From assembly GCA_023423795.1 (NCBI GenBank), contig JAFAEX010000242.1, forward strand, positions 1 to 10,792: 10,792 bases of DNA, read 5' to 3'. Both the position numbers and the translations under genes were made by a program. Shown here one piece after another: positions 1 to 6,443 of the stretch (its first letter is position 1; the number at the start of each line of letters is the position of its first letter). The DNA comes from Chloroflexota bacterium (lineage in GTDB: Bacteria; Chloroflexota; Chloroflexia; Thermomicrobiales; UBA6265). The notes under the pieces are model-generated. The model was given only the letters and a program-made list of their open reading frames with translations. It was not told the DNA's origin and made no database searches.

Positions 1-69
1 AGCCGGAGGTTCGGCTTGCCGCGGCACGGGTGGTTCGTCACCGAACCGGCTACCGAGTCGGCATGCCGG

Positions 70-684
70 TCAAAGCCAGGTGTAGATCGTGAAATCCGAT
101 TGGGCGCGCCGCAGGTCGGCATCGAGCGTGACGATGTCGGTCACGTTAACCCGACGGGCTTCGAGCAGGATGGCGGCGTCGCCCGAGTCGAGGCCGTACC
201 TGCCGACAAGGCGGACGAGTTCCTCGCCGTGGGTTCTGCCCGAATCGAGCGGGGTAAGGTCCTCCGGACCGAGGATCAGCAATCCGTTCAAGGTCAACCA
301 TAAGCGGAATTGCATCATGACGGGAAGGTATGTCTGCAGGATTGTCGGGTCCAGCTTGTACAGGGCGAGCCAGTCGTTGATTGGCCGACCGTACGTCTGT
401 AGGGCCGTGGCTCCGAGTCGTCGTCGTTCGTACTTGTAACGAGCCTTGATGGCCGCGTGAATGAACTCGGTGAACACCGTTGGGGTAACCAGGCCGATAC
501 CGCCGCTGGACGCAAGGGTTCGGAAGAACCATCGGGCCCGTTCGGCGTTGACGGCGACCGTTGACGGCAGCACGCCATCAGGGAACGACGCAAGGAGGCG
601 TTCCACGAGGATGCTCGTATCGACCATGATCACGTCCGGCACGTGCAGGTTGGTGCCTGACAGATCGACGACGCTACCGGGCAT
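70..684 (-). CDS. PIN-domain ribonuclease, VapC-like toxin
   Basis: The 204-aa product has the layout of a PIN-domain RNase, the fold of VapC toxins, which cleave RNA with Mg2+ held by a cluster of acidic residues. Visible candidates are D22 in the N-terminal motif VDTSILVE, E73 in TEFIHA, D169 in DSGDAAILLEA and D188 in IVTLDADL, in the usual PIN order. It is longer than a typical VapC (about 130-150 aa); the extra length is a middle insert (about residues 80-150). The ATG at 684 overlaps the end of the upstream coiled-coil gene by 11 nt, which suggests translational coupling. A second ATG at 627 (residue 20) falls right before the PIN core and could be the true start; neither has a strong Shine-Dalgarno site. 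PIN fold is confident; the toxin role is inferred from the pairing. The DNA looks less GC-rich than the flavoprotein gene next door, which would fit horizontal transfer. Confidence 0.85.
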   Translation of the reverse strand: MPGSVVDLSGTNLHVPDVIMVDTSILVERLLASFPDGVLPSTVAVNAERARWFFRTLASSGGIGLVTPTVFTEFIHAAIKARYKYERRRLGATALQTYGRPINDWLALYKLDPTILQTYLPVMMQFRLWLTLNGLLILGPEDLTPLDSGRTHGEELVRLVGRYGLDSGDAAILLEARRVNVTDIVTLDADLRRAQSDFTIYTWL

Positions 685-910
685 TCAGTTCGTCGGATTC
701 GTCGTCCCACCATGTCACGCGCGCATCCGTCCGCGATGGATCGTCGGGCAGCAACGACTCCAGATCGAAGTGCTCGCGAATGAACGCAGAGAACGCTTCC
801 TGCGGGTCGCCGAGCTCCGCGCGTAGCCGCGCGACCTCGGCTTTGTGCTCTTCGATCCGCCGTTCCAGCCGCTCCGAGATCGCCAGCGTGGAGGGCGTTG
901 CCGAATTCAT
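674..910 (-). CDS. Small coiled-coil protein, probable antitoxin of the PIN toxin
   Basis: A 78-aa charged protein encoded directly upstream of the PIN gene. Residues about 10-33 (SERLERRIEEHKAEVARLRA) look like an amphipathic helix or coiled coil. The C-terminal half is acidic and aromatic (DLESLLPDDPS, WWDDESDELN), a typical look for an antitoxin tail that wraps around its toxin. I do not see a clear AbrB, RHH or HTH DNA-binding motif, so the family is not named. The ATG at 910 is well supported: GGAGG at 923-919 (minus strand) lies 8 nt upstream. The stop TAG lies inside the start region of the PIN gene (11-nt overlap), so toxin translation probably depends on antitoxin translation. The inverted repeat at 961-986 is a candidate operator. 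Gene is fairly sure; the antitoxin role is inferred from context. Confidence 0.75.
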   Translation of the reverse strand: MNSATPSTLAISERLERRIEEHKAEVARLRAELGDPQEAFSAFIREHFDLESLLPDDPSRTDARVTWWDDESDELNAR

Positions 911-945
911 CGCGTTGGCCTCCGCCGAGCACGTTCGTGCGGATC

Positions 946-974
946 AGCCTAGCGGCTGACCCGGTCGCGTGCAA
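946..974 (-). promoter_or_regulatory. Putative promoter of the PIN toxin-antitoxin module
   Basis: On the minus strand TTGCAC (974-969) and TAGGCT (951-946) are separated by 17 nt. TAGGCT resembles the TAG-type -10 boxes common in high-GC bacteria, and the same hexamer appears in the putative promoter of the next minus-strand gene at 2831-2836. Transcription would start about 30 nt ahead of the antitoxin ATG. The -35 falls inside the inverted repeat 961-986. Assigned by eye only. Confidence 0.45.
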
Positions 975-986
975 CGACGCGACCGG
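961..986. promoter_or_regulatory. Perfect 10-bp inverted repeat, candidate operator
   Basis: CCGGTCGCGT (961-970) and ACGCGACCGG (977-986) are exact reverse complements separated by 6 nt (GCAACG). The repeat covers the -35 box of the putative toxin-antitoxin promoter, where an autorepressor would bind. Autoregulation by antitoxin or toxin-antitoxin complex binding to palindromes is the rule for type II modules. That this palindrome serves that purpose is inference. As RNA it could also form a hairpin, but it lies upstream of the expected transcript start. Confidence 0.5.
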
Positions 987-1077
987 CTGTCCGGGCGAGC
1001 GCGCGAACCGTGACATCGTCCCGGTTTGGATGAGCGAAACGCCGAGATCGACGCGGAACGCAACCGTCCGGCGGCGA

Positions 1078-1123
1078 GGGAGCGCGAGCCGGGCTTCACT
1101 GCCGCCGTTCGGCCCGCGCTCCC
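1078..1123 (-). terminator. Hairpin after the PYROXD2-like gene, possible terminator
   Basis: GGGAGCGCGAGCC (1078-1090) pairs with GGCCCGCGCTCCC (1111-1123) in 12 of 13 positions, with a 20-nt loop. It begins 8 nt after the stop codon of the minus-strand flavoprotein gene. On that strand no T-tract follows, so it is not a classical intrinsic terminator; it may be a 3'-end stabiliser or a Rho-assisted stop. Confidence 0.4.
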
Positions 1124-1131
1124 CAATCAGG

Positions 1132-2724
1132 CTAGTTGTACTCCCCGGCCTTCAGGCGATCGATCGCCTCGTGGGCGGCGTTGTGGCCGGGTGCGCCCAT
1201 GACGCAGCCGCCGGGCCAGGCGCCGGAGCCGCACAGGTACAACCCGTGGATCGGGCCTTCGTATGAGGATGAGCCCGGGACCGGGCGCATGTCGAAGGCC
1301 TGCTCCGGCACCAGTTCGCCCTGGAAGATGTGGCCGCCGGTGAGGCCGAAGCGGGCCTCGACGTCCGGCGGCGCCAGGGTCTGGGCGGTGATTTCGGCGT
1401 CGGCGATGTTCGGCGCGAAGTGGGCGAAGCGCTCGAAGATGTGCTTCGTGATCTCGTCGCGCCGCTCGTCCCACGTCCCCTCGGCCAGTTCGTAGGGGAA
1501 GAACTGGCTGAAGATCGAGATCGTGTGCTTCTCGCCCGGGGCCAGCGTGCGGTCCACCGCGCTCTGGGCGTGGATCGAGAAGAACGGCCAGTCGGCGGGG
1601 CGGCCCTGCCGGGCGTCCTCGAAGGCCTTCTGCAAATAGTCGATGCTCGGGCCGATGTGGACGCCGCCGCCCTGCCCCAGCGCGTAGTCCCGCTTGGAGA
1701 GCGCGCGGTACTCCGGCAGCCGGTCGGTGGCGAAGTTGATCTTGACCACCGGCGAGGTCATCTGGATGTTGCGGATGTCGGCCGCGTACTCGTCCGGCAC
1801 GTCCTGCGGATCGACCAGCTTCAGGTAGGTCCGCTTCGGGTCGGCGTTGGAGAGCACGATCTTGGAGTGGAACTCCTCGCCGCTGGTGGTGACCGCGCCG
1901 GTGGCGCGGCCGCCCGCCGTGCAGATCTGCTGGACCTCGGCGTTGGTGCGGATGTCTACCCCCAGCCCGAGCGCGACCTGCTTGAGCGCCTGGGTGAAGG
2001 AGCCCATCGCGCCGCGCAGGTAGGCCCACGCGCCGCGCTTGCCGGTGGCCATGCCCATCGCGTGGTAGAGCTTGACGTAGCCGGTGCCGGCGTCGCGCGG
2101 GCCGCGGAAGGTGCCGATCAGGCCCAGCGCGCAGGAGGCCGCCTGCATGATGTCCGATTCGAAGAAGTACTCGGCGGAGTCGGCGGCCGAACCGAGCACG
2201 AAGAACTTGAAGGCGCGGTCGTCGCCCGGGCGGTCGAAGGCGGCGGCGAACTCGGCGAACGTCGGCGGCTTGCGCAGGATGAACTGGTCCATCACCTCGC
2301 AGGCGCGCTCCAGCAGGGCGTCGTAGATCGGGTAGGCCTTGGCGTCCTTCGGGGAGAAGCGGGCGATCTCGTTGACCGTGTCCTCCATCTCCTCCCAGAA
2401 GACGATGCCGTCGTCGCCGTCCATGAACGGGGCGAAGGAGCGCGGGTTGCGGCGGATCATCTCGACGCCGTTGTTGAGCAGGTCCAGCTCCTGCAGGATC
2501 TTTTGCGGCGCGAGGCTGAGCACGTAGGAGCCGGTGGAGGCGATGTGCCCGGGCGCGCCCTCGATCTCTTCGGAGAAGGCCGCGCCGCCGACGTCCTTGT
2601 ACCGCTCCAGCACGGTGACGCTGAACCCGGCGCGGGCGAGGTAACAGGCGGCGACAAGGCCGTTGTGGCCGCCGCCGACGATCAGCACGTCGGAGGTATT
2701 GGTCGGAACCGTCACCGTGTTCAC
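1132..2724 (-). CDS. FAD-dependent oxidoreductase, PYROXD2/phytoene desaturase-like
   Basis: A 530-aa flavoprotein of the NAD(P)/FAD-dependent amine-oxidase/phytoene-desaturase superfamily, closest in look to PYROXD2-like proteins. The N-terminal Rossmann FAD site is GGGHNG at residues 17-22, with E40 in VLER as the likely ribose-binding acid, followed by DVGGAAFSEE, the conserved motif after the dinucleotide fold. The C-terminal FAD motif GLYLCGSGAWPGGCVMGAPG (494-513) is typical of the carotenoid-desaturase branch. No signal peptide or membrane segment is visible, so it is probably cytoplasmic. Substrate unknown: bacterial relatives are often labelled phytoene desaturase, but no carotenoid genes are nearby. 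I chose the GTG at 2724 because GGGAGGG (2737-2731, minus strand) lies 6 nt upstream; the frame is open to another GTG at 2784 (550 aa), but the added residues are not family-like. It appears to be transcribed alone. Confidence 0.88.
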   Translation of the reverse strand: MNTVTVPTNTSDVLIVGGGHNGLVAACYLARAGFSVTVLERYKDVGGAAFSEEIEGAPGHIASTGSYVLSLAPQKILQELDLLNNGVEMIRRNPRSFAPFMDGDDGIVFWEEMEDTVNEIARFSPKDAKAYPIYDALLERACEVMDQFILRKPPTFAEFAAAFDRPGDDRAFKFFVLGSAADSAEYFFESDIMQAASCALGLIGTFRGPRDAGTGYVKLYHAMGMATGKRGAWAYLRGAMGSFTQALKQVALGLGVDIRTNAEVQQICTAGGRATGAVTTSGEEFHSKIVLSNADPKRTYLKLVDPQDVPDEYAADIRNIQMTSPVVKINFATDRLPEYRALSKRDYALGQGGGVHIGPSIDYLQKAFEDARQGRPADWPFFSIHAQSAVDRTLAPGEKHTISIFSQFFPYELAEGTWDERRDEITKHIFERFAHFAPNIADAEITAQTLAPPDVEARFGLTGGHIFQGELVPEQAFDMRPVPGSSSYEGPIHGLYLCGSGAWPGGCVMGAPGHNAAHEAIDRLKAGEYN

Positions 2725-2830
2725 CGGGCGCCCTCCCTCGGAGTAATAGTGCGGGCCATCGGGGGACGGCCCCGGCGCGCACACCCGGCGCCGGTTCGGC
2801 AGCTTCCGCGGCCTCGCGGCAGACGGCGGG

Positions 2831-2860
2831 AGCCTACGGGCGCGCGGGCCGGGGCGTCAA
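2831..2860 (-). promoter_or_regulatory. Putative promoter of the PYROXD2-like gene
   Basis: On the minus strand TTGACG (2860-2855, five of six -35 consensus bases) is followed after 18 nt by TAGGCT (2836-2831). Transcription would start near 2824, leaving a leader of about 100 nt before the GTG at 2724. The -10 hexamer is identical to that proposed for the toxin-antitoxin module. By-eye assignment. Confidence 0.5.
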
Positions 2861-2914
2861 TGGGCTTGTTTCGTCGCATCGCGCCGTGCTGCCGGGTCGT
2901 GCGCGGCCGGCGTT

Positions 2915-3035
2915 GCTGCCCCGCCTCACCACCGTCATCCCGAACCGCCGAGGGATCTCGTTCTCTCCTCGACTCCTCGACTCGGCGACCAGATCCCTCG
3001 GCGGGTTCGGGACGACGGCGGTGGGGCTCGCCTGC
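2915..3035. repeat. Large imperfect palindrome between divergent promoters
   Basis: The left arm (2915-2958) and right arm (2991-3035) are imperfect inverted repeats. Matching is nearly complete over the inner part, where CGCCGAGGGATCT pairs with AGATCCCTCGGCG and GTCATCCCGAA is opposed by TTCGGGACGAC, with one extra base in the right arm. The outer 20 nt or so are looser. The 32-nt loop contains two tandem copies of TCCTCGAC (2966-2981). It has the look of a dispersed palindromic element: the core resembles GTCATCC...GAGGATCT-type repeats that I recall as scattered between genes of many bacteria. It lies between two outward-facing promoters, so it is unlikely to terminate either flanking gene. 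Confidence 0.7.
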
Positions 3036-3092
3036 TTCCAGTGACGCGGTCGCCAACGAGCGGATCGGATCACCGATCGCGCCAATCGAGAC

Positions 3093-3120
3093 TTGACAAG
3101 GTTCGCGCCGCTGCCATCAT
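3093..3120 (+). promoter_or_regulatory. Putative promoter of the exported-protein pair
   Basis: A consensus -35, TTGACA (3093-3098), is followed after 16 nt by CATCAT (3115-3120, four of six -10 bases). The expected transcript start is near 3127, 55 nt ahead of the GTG at 3182. Because the in-frame ATG at 3119 lies inside the -10 box, it cannot be used from this promoter, which supports the downstream start. Confidence 0.55.
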
Positions 3121-3181
3121 GGGGCAACAGCCGCCGCGCCGCCATCTCGCCGTCCGCCGTCCGGGCGGAGGAGGACGTTCC

Positions 3182-3952
3182 GTGCCGATGCTCGCCTGGG
3201 TCCTCGCGTTCGGGGTCGCCGCAACGCTCGCGCTCCCGGCGGCCGGGATCGATGCCGGGAGGGGGATGTCCGCCCTCGCCGCGACGCCCGCCGCGACCCC
3301 GGCCGCGGACGCCGCCTCGATCCGCGGCCTGCGCTACTGCGAGGTGCTGCCGTCGTACCGGGACGGGGACACCCTCCGCACCGAGGTCTGGAACACGATG
3401 GGCCTCAGCGATTGCCCGGCGGAGGCGTGGGCCGCGCTCGACGCGGACGCCCTGAAGGACGACCTCGGCGCGGTGCACGTCCTCCTCAACGGGCCGCGCT
3501 ACTGGCTGATGGACGCCATCGTGCCGCTGGGCGAGGCGACCGCGACCGGGAAGCGTGCCGACTTCGGCGGCATCGCGATGGAGCTGCGGGCGACGCTGGA
3601 ATCGCCGGCCGCCGCGTCGCAACCGGGGTCCCGGCCCTACACGGAGACGACGGTGCTGCGGGAGACGCGCTACGTCTTCGCCGCCGGCAAGCCCGTCTTC
3701 ACCCTGACCGCGCCGGACGGGCGGGTCTACGTCATGCAGACCTACGCGCAGATCGTCGATCCCGCCCTCGATATCGAGGACCTGCCGGAACTGGGGGCGC
3801 TGCTGCGCCTGCCCGACGGCTGGCGCTTCGAAGCGGTGACGCCCGACGCCGACCTCGTGTTGGAAGCCGACGGCGCGGCGACCGTGGTGCAGGACGATTT
3901 GATGAACACCTACCAACTCGCCACCGTCCCCGTGCCGGGGCTCGATTCGTGA
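3182..3952 (+). CDS. Exported protein of unknown function (first of a pair)
   Basis: A 256-aa protein that I cannot assign to a named family. The N-terminus (MPMLAWVLAFGVAATLALP) is a hydrophobic signal or anchor segment, followed by a low-complexity Ala/Thr/Pro linker (about residues 31-46) and a folded domain. Landmarks of that domain are C53 (LRYCEVL), C78 (GLSDCPAEAW), the motif NGPRYWLMD at 103-111, and a C-terminal part with YVMQTY, LPDGW and QDDLMNTYQL. The two cysteines could form a disulfide outside the cytoplasm. The start was chosen at GTG 3182 because GGAGGAGG (3167-3174) lies 7 nt upstream; the open frame begins at 3041, and an ATG at 3119 sits in the -10 box. The last codons overlap the next gene in GTGA, so the two products are likely made together and may act together at the cell surface. 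Confidence 0.75.
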   Translation: MPMLAWVLAFGVAATLALPAAGIDAGRGMSALAATPAATPAADAASIRGLRYCEVLPSYRDGDTLRTEVWNTMGLSDCPAEAWAALDADALKDDLGAVHVLLNGPRYWLMDAIVPLGEATATGKRADFGGIAMELRATLESPAAASQPGSRPYTETTVLRETRYVFAAGKPVFTLTAPDGRVYVMQTYAQIVDPALDIEDLPELGALLRLPDGWRFEAVTPDADLVLEADGAATVVQDDLMNTYQLATVPVPGLDS

Positions 3953-4869
3953 CCGGGTGGGCGTGGCGTGGTCGCGCCGGCGCCGGGCTTGCCGCGGCGC
4001 TGTGCCTCGCTACGGCTACCGGGATGACGGCGGGCGACGCGGCCGCCCACGACCGGCCGCCGGAACCGGAACCCGTGCCGCTGTCGGCCTTTTTCGGGCT
4101 GGACAACGCGCTGCCGTTTGCCGCCAACGGCCTGTGCCGCGGCGCGGCGGGGCAGGACGGGATGCCCATCGTCTTCGCCACCGAGGTCGTGCCGGACACG
4201 GTGCAGCCGGAGGCTTTCGCGGTGGTGACCGAATCGGGCGAGATCCGCACGCCGGCCTGCGCCACCCTGCGACCGGCGGTCGATGCCGGCGAACTCCGCA
4301 CCGTCCTGCTGATCGGGGAGTTCGGCGACGCCGAAACCGATCCGCCAGCGACCGTCGAGATCGTGGGCGACATCATCGCCGCCAACGACACGGGCCGGAC
4401 CTACCGCGGCGCGACGATCGGGGTCACGCCACTTTCCGCAGGTCCGACGATGGTCGCGGCCGAATCGCTGCCGCCGGACGAGTGGCGGCTCGACCAGCGC
4501 TCCGGCCCGCAGCGCGGCGACGGCTGCCCGTCGGCCGGAACCCGGCAGGTCGTGCTGGCGATCTGGGCCGGCGGCATCACCAACGCCGCCGGCGACGACC
4601 CGGACGAGGCCGAGCGGGCGCTCTACGAGGTGACGCTGCGCCTGCCGGACGGCGGCGAGGAGACGGTCGCCCCGTTCGCGGTCGCCGACCTCGGGGACGG
4701 CGACAACAACCACCTGCTGTGCCTCGACGTGGCAGGCGAGCCGCTGTCGGTCTTCTACCCTGCCGGCCACCTCTACGACCCGAACCACGACGCGCCGAAC
4801 CCGGACACGCGGGTTGCGGTCGGAGCGGAGCCGGTTCTCGCGACCCCGGCCGTTCCGGCGGACGCCTGA
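3949..4869 (+). CDS. Exported protein of unknown function (second of a pair)
   Basis: A 306-aa protein with an N-terminal signal sequence: W and R residues, a hydrophobic stretch (about 10-28), then GDAAA before HDRPPEPEP, so cleavage after A33 is plausible. The mature part has four cysteines (C63, C104, C193, C258), consistent with two disulfides. Distinctive motifs are FFGLDNALPF (48-57), DGMPIVFATEV (70-80), RTVLLIGEFGDAE and a C-terminal AGHLYDPNHDAPNPDTR. I do not recognise a named domain and see no catalytic signature; several long beta-like stretches suggest an extracytoplasmic beta-rich fold. The start is the GTG at 3949, whose GTGA also contains the stop of the upstream gene; the frame is open further upstream (from 3412), but that part is a shadow of the first gene. 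The unit ends at the hairpin 4925-4974. Confidence 0.75.
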   Translation: MTGWAWRGRAGAGLAAALCLATATGMTAGDAAAHDRPPEPEPVPLSAFFGLDNALPFAANGLCRGAAGQDGMPIVFATEVVPDTVQPEAFAVVTESGEIRTPACATLRPAVDAGELRTVLLIGEFGDAETDPPATVEIVGDIIAANDTGRTYRGATIGVTPLSAGPTMVAAESLPPDEWRLDQRSGPQRGDGCPSAGTRQVVLAIWAGGITNAAGDDPDEAERALYEVTLRLPDGGEETVAPFAVADLGDGDNNHLLCLDVAGEPLSVFYPAGHLYDPNHDAPNPDTRVAVGAEPVLATPAVPADA

Positions 4870-4924
4870 CGGAACGCGAGAGGGGCCACGCCTGCCCGGG
4901 CATGGCTGCGGTTGCTTTATTGAT

Positions 4925-4982
4925 CCGGCCACGGGGACGCCCGGGGTTTCAACCCCGGGCGTCCCCGTGGCCGGGGTATTTT
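4925..4982 (+). terminator. Strong hairpin, likely terminator of the exported-protein pair
   Basis: The 22-nt arms 4925-4946 and 4953-4974 are exact reverse complements (outer CCGGCCACGGGG, inner GACGCCCGGGG). The 6-nt centre TTTCAA can add two further A-T pairs. The stem is followed by GG and TATTTT (4977-4982), a short T-rich run. It lies 55 nt past the stop of the second exported-protein gene. Terminator activity is likely from structure and place. The extreme length and perfection also fit a mobile palindromic repeat that has been put to use here. Confidence 0.65.
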
Positions 4983-4990
4983 GGCATCCG

Positions 4991-5090
4991 CCGTCATCGC
5001 GCCCGCCCATGGGCCGGTGTCCGGATCAAATAGGCAAACCCCATCATCGCGTGCGCCGGTGGGCCGGCGTACGCGTCAAGCAGGAAACGC
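4991..5090. repeat. Imperfect tandem duplication, 50-bp period
   Basis: Copies 4991-5040 and 5041-5090 align without gaps at exactly 50 nt, with 36 of 50 positions identical by hand count. Blocks in common are CATCGC, GGGCCGG, TCAA and AGG, at the same offsets. The copies are diverged and do not encode protein. Too few copies for a CRISPR or VNTR array. Confidence 0.5.
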
Positions 5091-5266
5091 CGTCACAGCC
5101 GGGCGGTTGTGGCCCGTGGCCATGCCATTTGGGCAACCCCCAGCGTTGCCCGGCACCGTGGCCGGATCGGCGCGAACGAACCCCCGGCGGCGGCACGCAG
5201 CGGCGATAATCCACCCCAGCGGGGCCGGCGACGATGCCGGCCGGGTCGTGGAGAAGGGAGCGCCGG

Positions 5267-6415
5267 GTGAGGGCATCCGCCGAAGCGGTGATCGTGGGCG
5301 CGGGGATCATGGGCTGCGCGATCGCGCACGCGCTGGCCGAACGCGGGCTGACCGACGTGCTGGTGCTGGAGCGCGACCGGATCGCCGGCGGCGCGACGGC
5401 CGACGCGGCCGGCGGCATCCGGCAACAATTCTCGACGGCGACCAACGTCGAACTGGCGACCTACAGCGTGCGCGTCTGGGAGACCTTCGCCGAACGCTTC
5501 GGCGTCGATATCGGGTTGCGGCAGCAGGGCTACCTGTTCCTGCTGACCGACCCGGCCGAGGAGCCGGTCTTCCGCGGCAACCTCGCGTTGCAGCAGCGGC
5601 TGGGCGTCCCGGCGCGCTGGGTGGACCCGGCCGAGATCGCCGAGCTGAACCCCGCCGTCGTGCTGGACGACGTGATCGGCGGCTCGTTCTGCCCCGAGGA
5701 CGGCTGGTGCGACACCTCTGGCGCGACGATGGGCTACGCGCGGGCGGCACGCCGGCTCGGCGTGGAGATCGCCGAGGACGCACCGGTGACGGGCATCCGG
5801 GTCGAGGATGGGCGCGTCACCGGCGTGGAGACGCCGGAGGGCGCGGTTGCTACGCCGCTGGTGATCCTCTGCGCCGGGCCGCAGACGCGGCAGGTCGGCG
5901 CGCTGGCCGGGGCCGATCTGCCGATCGACCCGTACCGGCGGATGAGTTTCGTCACCGAACCGTTCGCGGCGATCCCGCCGACCGTGCCGATGACGATCGA
6001 GTTCGCCACCGGGCTCTATTTCCACCCCGAAAGCCACGGCTTCCTGTTCGGCATGGCCAACCGCGACGAGCCGCCCGGGTTCGACAAGACGGTGGACGAG
6101 GACTGGATGGCGACCACCGTCGAGGCGCTGGTGGCCCGCGCCCCGGCCTTCGAGGAGGCCTCGATCCTGCGGGGCTGGGCGGGGTTCTACGAGGTGACGC
6201 CGGACGACAACCCGCTGCTTGGCTGGGTCGGCGAGCCGGCCGGGCTGGCGGTCGCGGCCGGATTCAGCGGCCACGGCTTCATGCAGGGACCGGCCATCGG
6301 CGCCTGCATGGCCGAACTGCTGCTGGACGGCGCGGCGACGACGGTGGACATCACCCCGTTCCGGCCGTCGCGCTTCGCCGAAGGGGCGCTGGCGCAGGAG
6401 CACAACGTGATCTGA
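5267..6415 (+). CDS. FAD-dependent oxidoreductase, DAO (glycine/D-amino acid oxidase) family
   Basis: A 382-aa flavoprotein of the DAO family, which includes sarcosine oxidase beta subunits, glycine oxidase and D-amino acid dehydrogenases; these oxidise secondary or primary amines with FAD. The N-terminal Rossmann motif is GAGIMG (11-16) with E35 in LVLERD as the ribose ligand. After it come GGIRQQFS, a substrate domain in the middle, and the C-terminal motif AGFSGHGFMQGPAIG (331-345), diagnostic of this family. Length is normal. No signal peptide is seen. The start was chosen at GTG 5267 because AAGGGAG (5254-5260) lies 6 nt upstream; an ATG at 5234 adds 11 basic residues that are not family-like. 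It is the first gene of a three-gene operon. The exact substrate cannot be read from the sequence; a sarcosine-type or proline-type amine is the best guess. Confidence 0.9.
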   Translation: MRASAEAVIVGAGIMGCAIAHALAERGLTDVLVLERDRIAGGATADAAGGIRQQFSTATNVELATYSVRVWETFAERFGVDIGLRQQGYLFLLTDPAEEPVFRGNLALQQRLGVPARWVDPAEIAELNPAVVLDDVIGGSFCPEDGWCDTSGATMGYARAARRLGVEIAEDAPVTGIRVEDGRVTGVETPEGAVATPLVILCAGPQTRQVGALAGADLPIDPYRRMSFVTEPFAAIPPTVPMTIEFATGLYFHPESHGFLFGMANRDEPPGFDKTVDEDWMATTVEALVARAPAFEEASILRGWAGFYEVTPDDNPLLGWVGEPAGLAVAAGFSGHGFMQGPAIGACMAELLLDGAATTVDITPFRPSRFAEGALAQEHNVI

Positions 6416-6443
6416 ACGCGGCGGCGCTCGGCCGCCCGGGGGG

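Larger units (their letters stand above)
2725..3181. other. Divergent intergenic region of 457 nt, no gene
   Basis: This gap separates the leftward flavoprotein gene from the rightward exported-protein pair. It holds, in order, the flavoprotein leader and promoter (2831-2860), a large imperfect palindrome (2915-3035) and the rightward promoter (3093-3120) with its leader. Open frames crossing it are extensions or shadows of the flanking genes and do not resemble proteins. Confidence 0.6.
4870..5266. other. Gene-free stretch of 397 nt with several repeats
   Basis: No protein-like frame is visible. In order it holds a perfect 22-bp hairpin (4925-4974), a 50-bp imperfect tandem duplication (4991-5090), a smaller hairpin GGGCAAC/GTTGCCC (5131-5137 and 5145-5151, 7-nt loop) and GATAAT at 5205-5210. 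The last is a possible -10 box for the downstream oxidoreductase operon, but no convincing -35 stands at the right distance. CCGTGGCC recurs three times in the stretch, once in the large hairpin. Confidence 0.6.

Noticed and set aside
1..69. Small hairpin GGTTCG/CGAACC at 32-47, downstream of the PIN gene
   Set aside because: The stem is only 6 bp and has no T-tract on the minus strand, so a terminator call is not justified.
1127..2782. Second minus-strand frame of 551 codons inside the PYROXD2-like gene, and a plus-strand frame of 588 codons across it (1330-3096)
   Set aside because: Both are shadows: composition is low-complexity Arg/Pro/Gly-rich or Val/Asp/Glu-rich, with no motifs, while the chosen frame has both FAD-binding signatures.
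3119..3181. Earlier start for the first exported protein (ATG 3119), which would put a PRRHLAVRR twin-arginine-like stretch ahead of the hydrophobic segment
   Set aside because: No ribosome binding site precedes it, the ATG overlaps the likely -10 box, and GTG 3182 has a strong GGAGGAGG at good spacing.
3910..5010. Minus-strand frame of 366 codons opposite the second exported-protein gene
   Set aside because: Composition is that of a GC-rich antisense shadow, and it runs through the perfect hairpin at 4925-4974.
4925..5090. CRISPR-like look of palindrome plus repeats (the centre contains GTTTCAACCCC)
   Set aside because: There is one hairpin and one two-copy duplication of different sequence, with no regularly spaced identical repeats, no spacers and no cas genes.
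5205..5210. GATAAT as the -10 box of the oxidoreductase operon
   Set aside because: No acceptable -35 hexamer is found 16-18 nt upstream, so it is noted in the gap entry and not called as a promoter.
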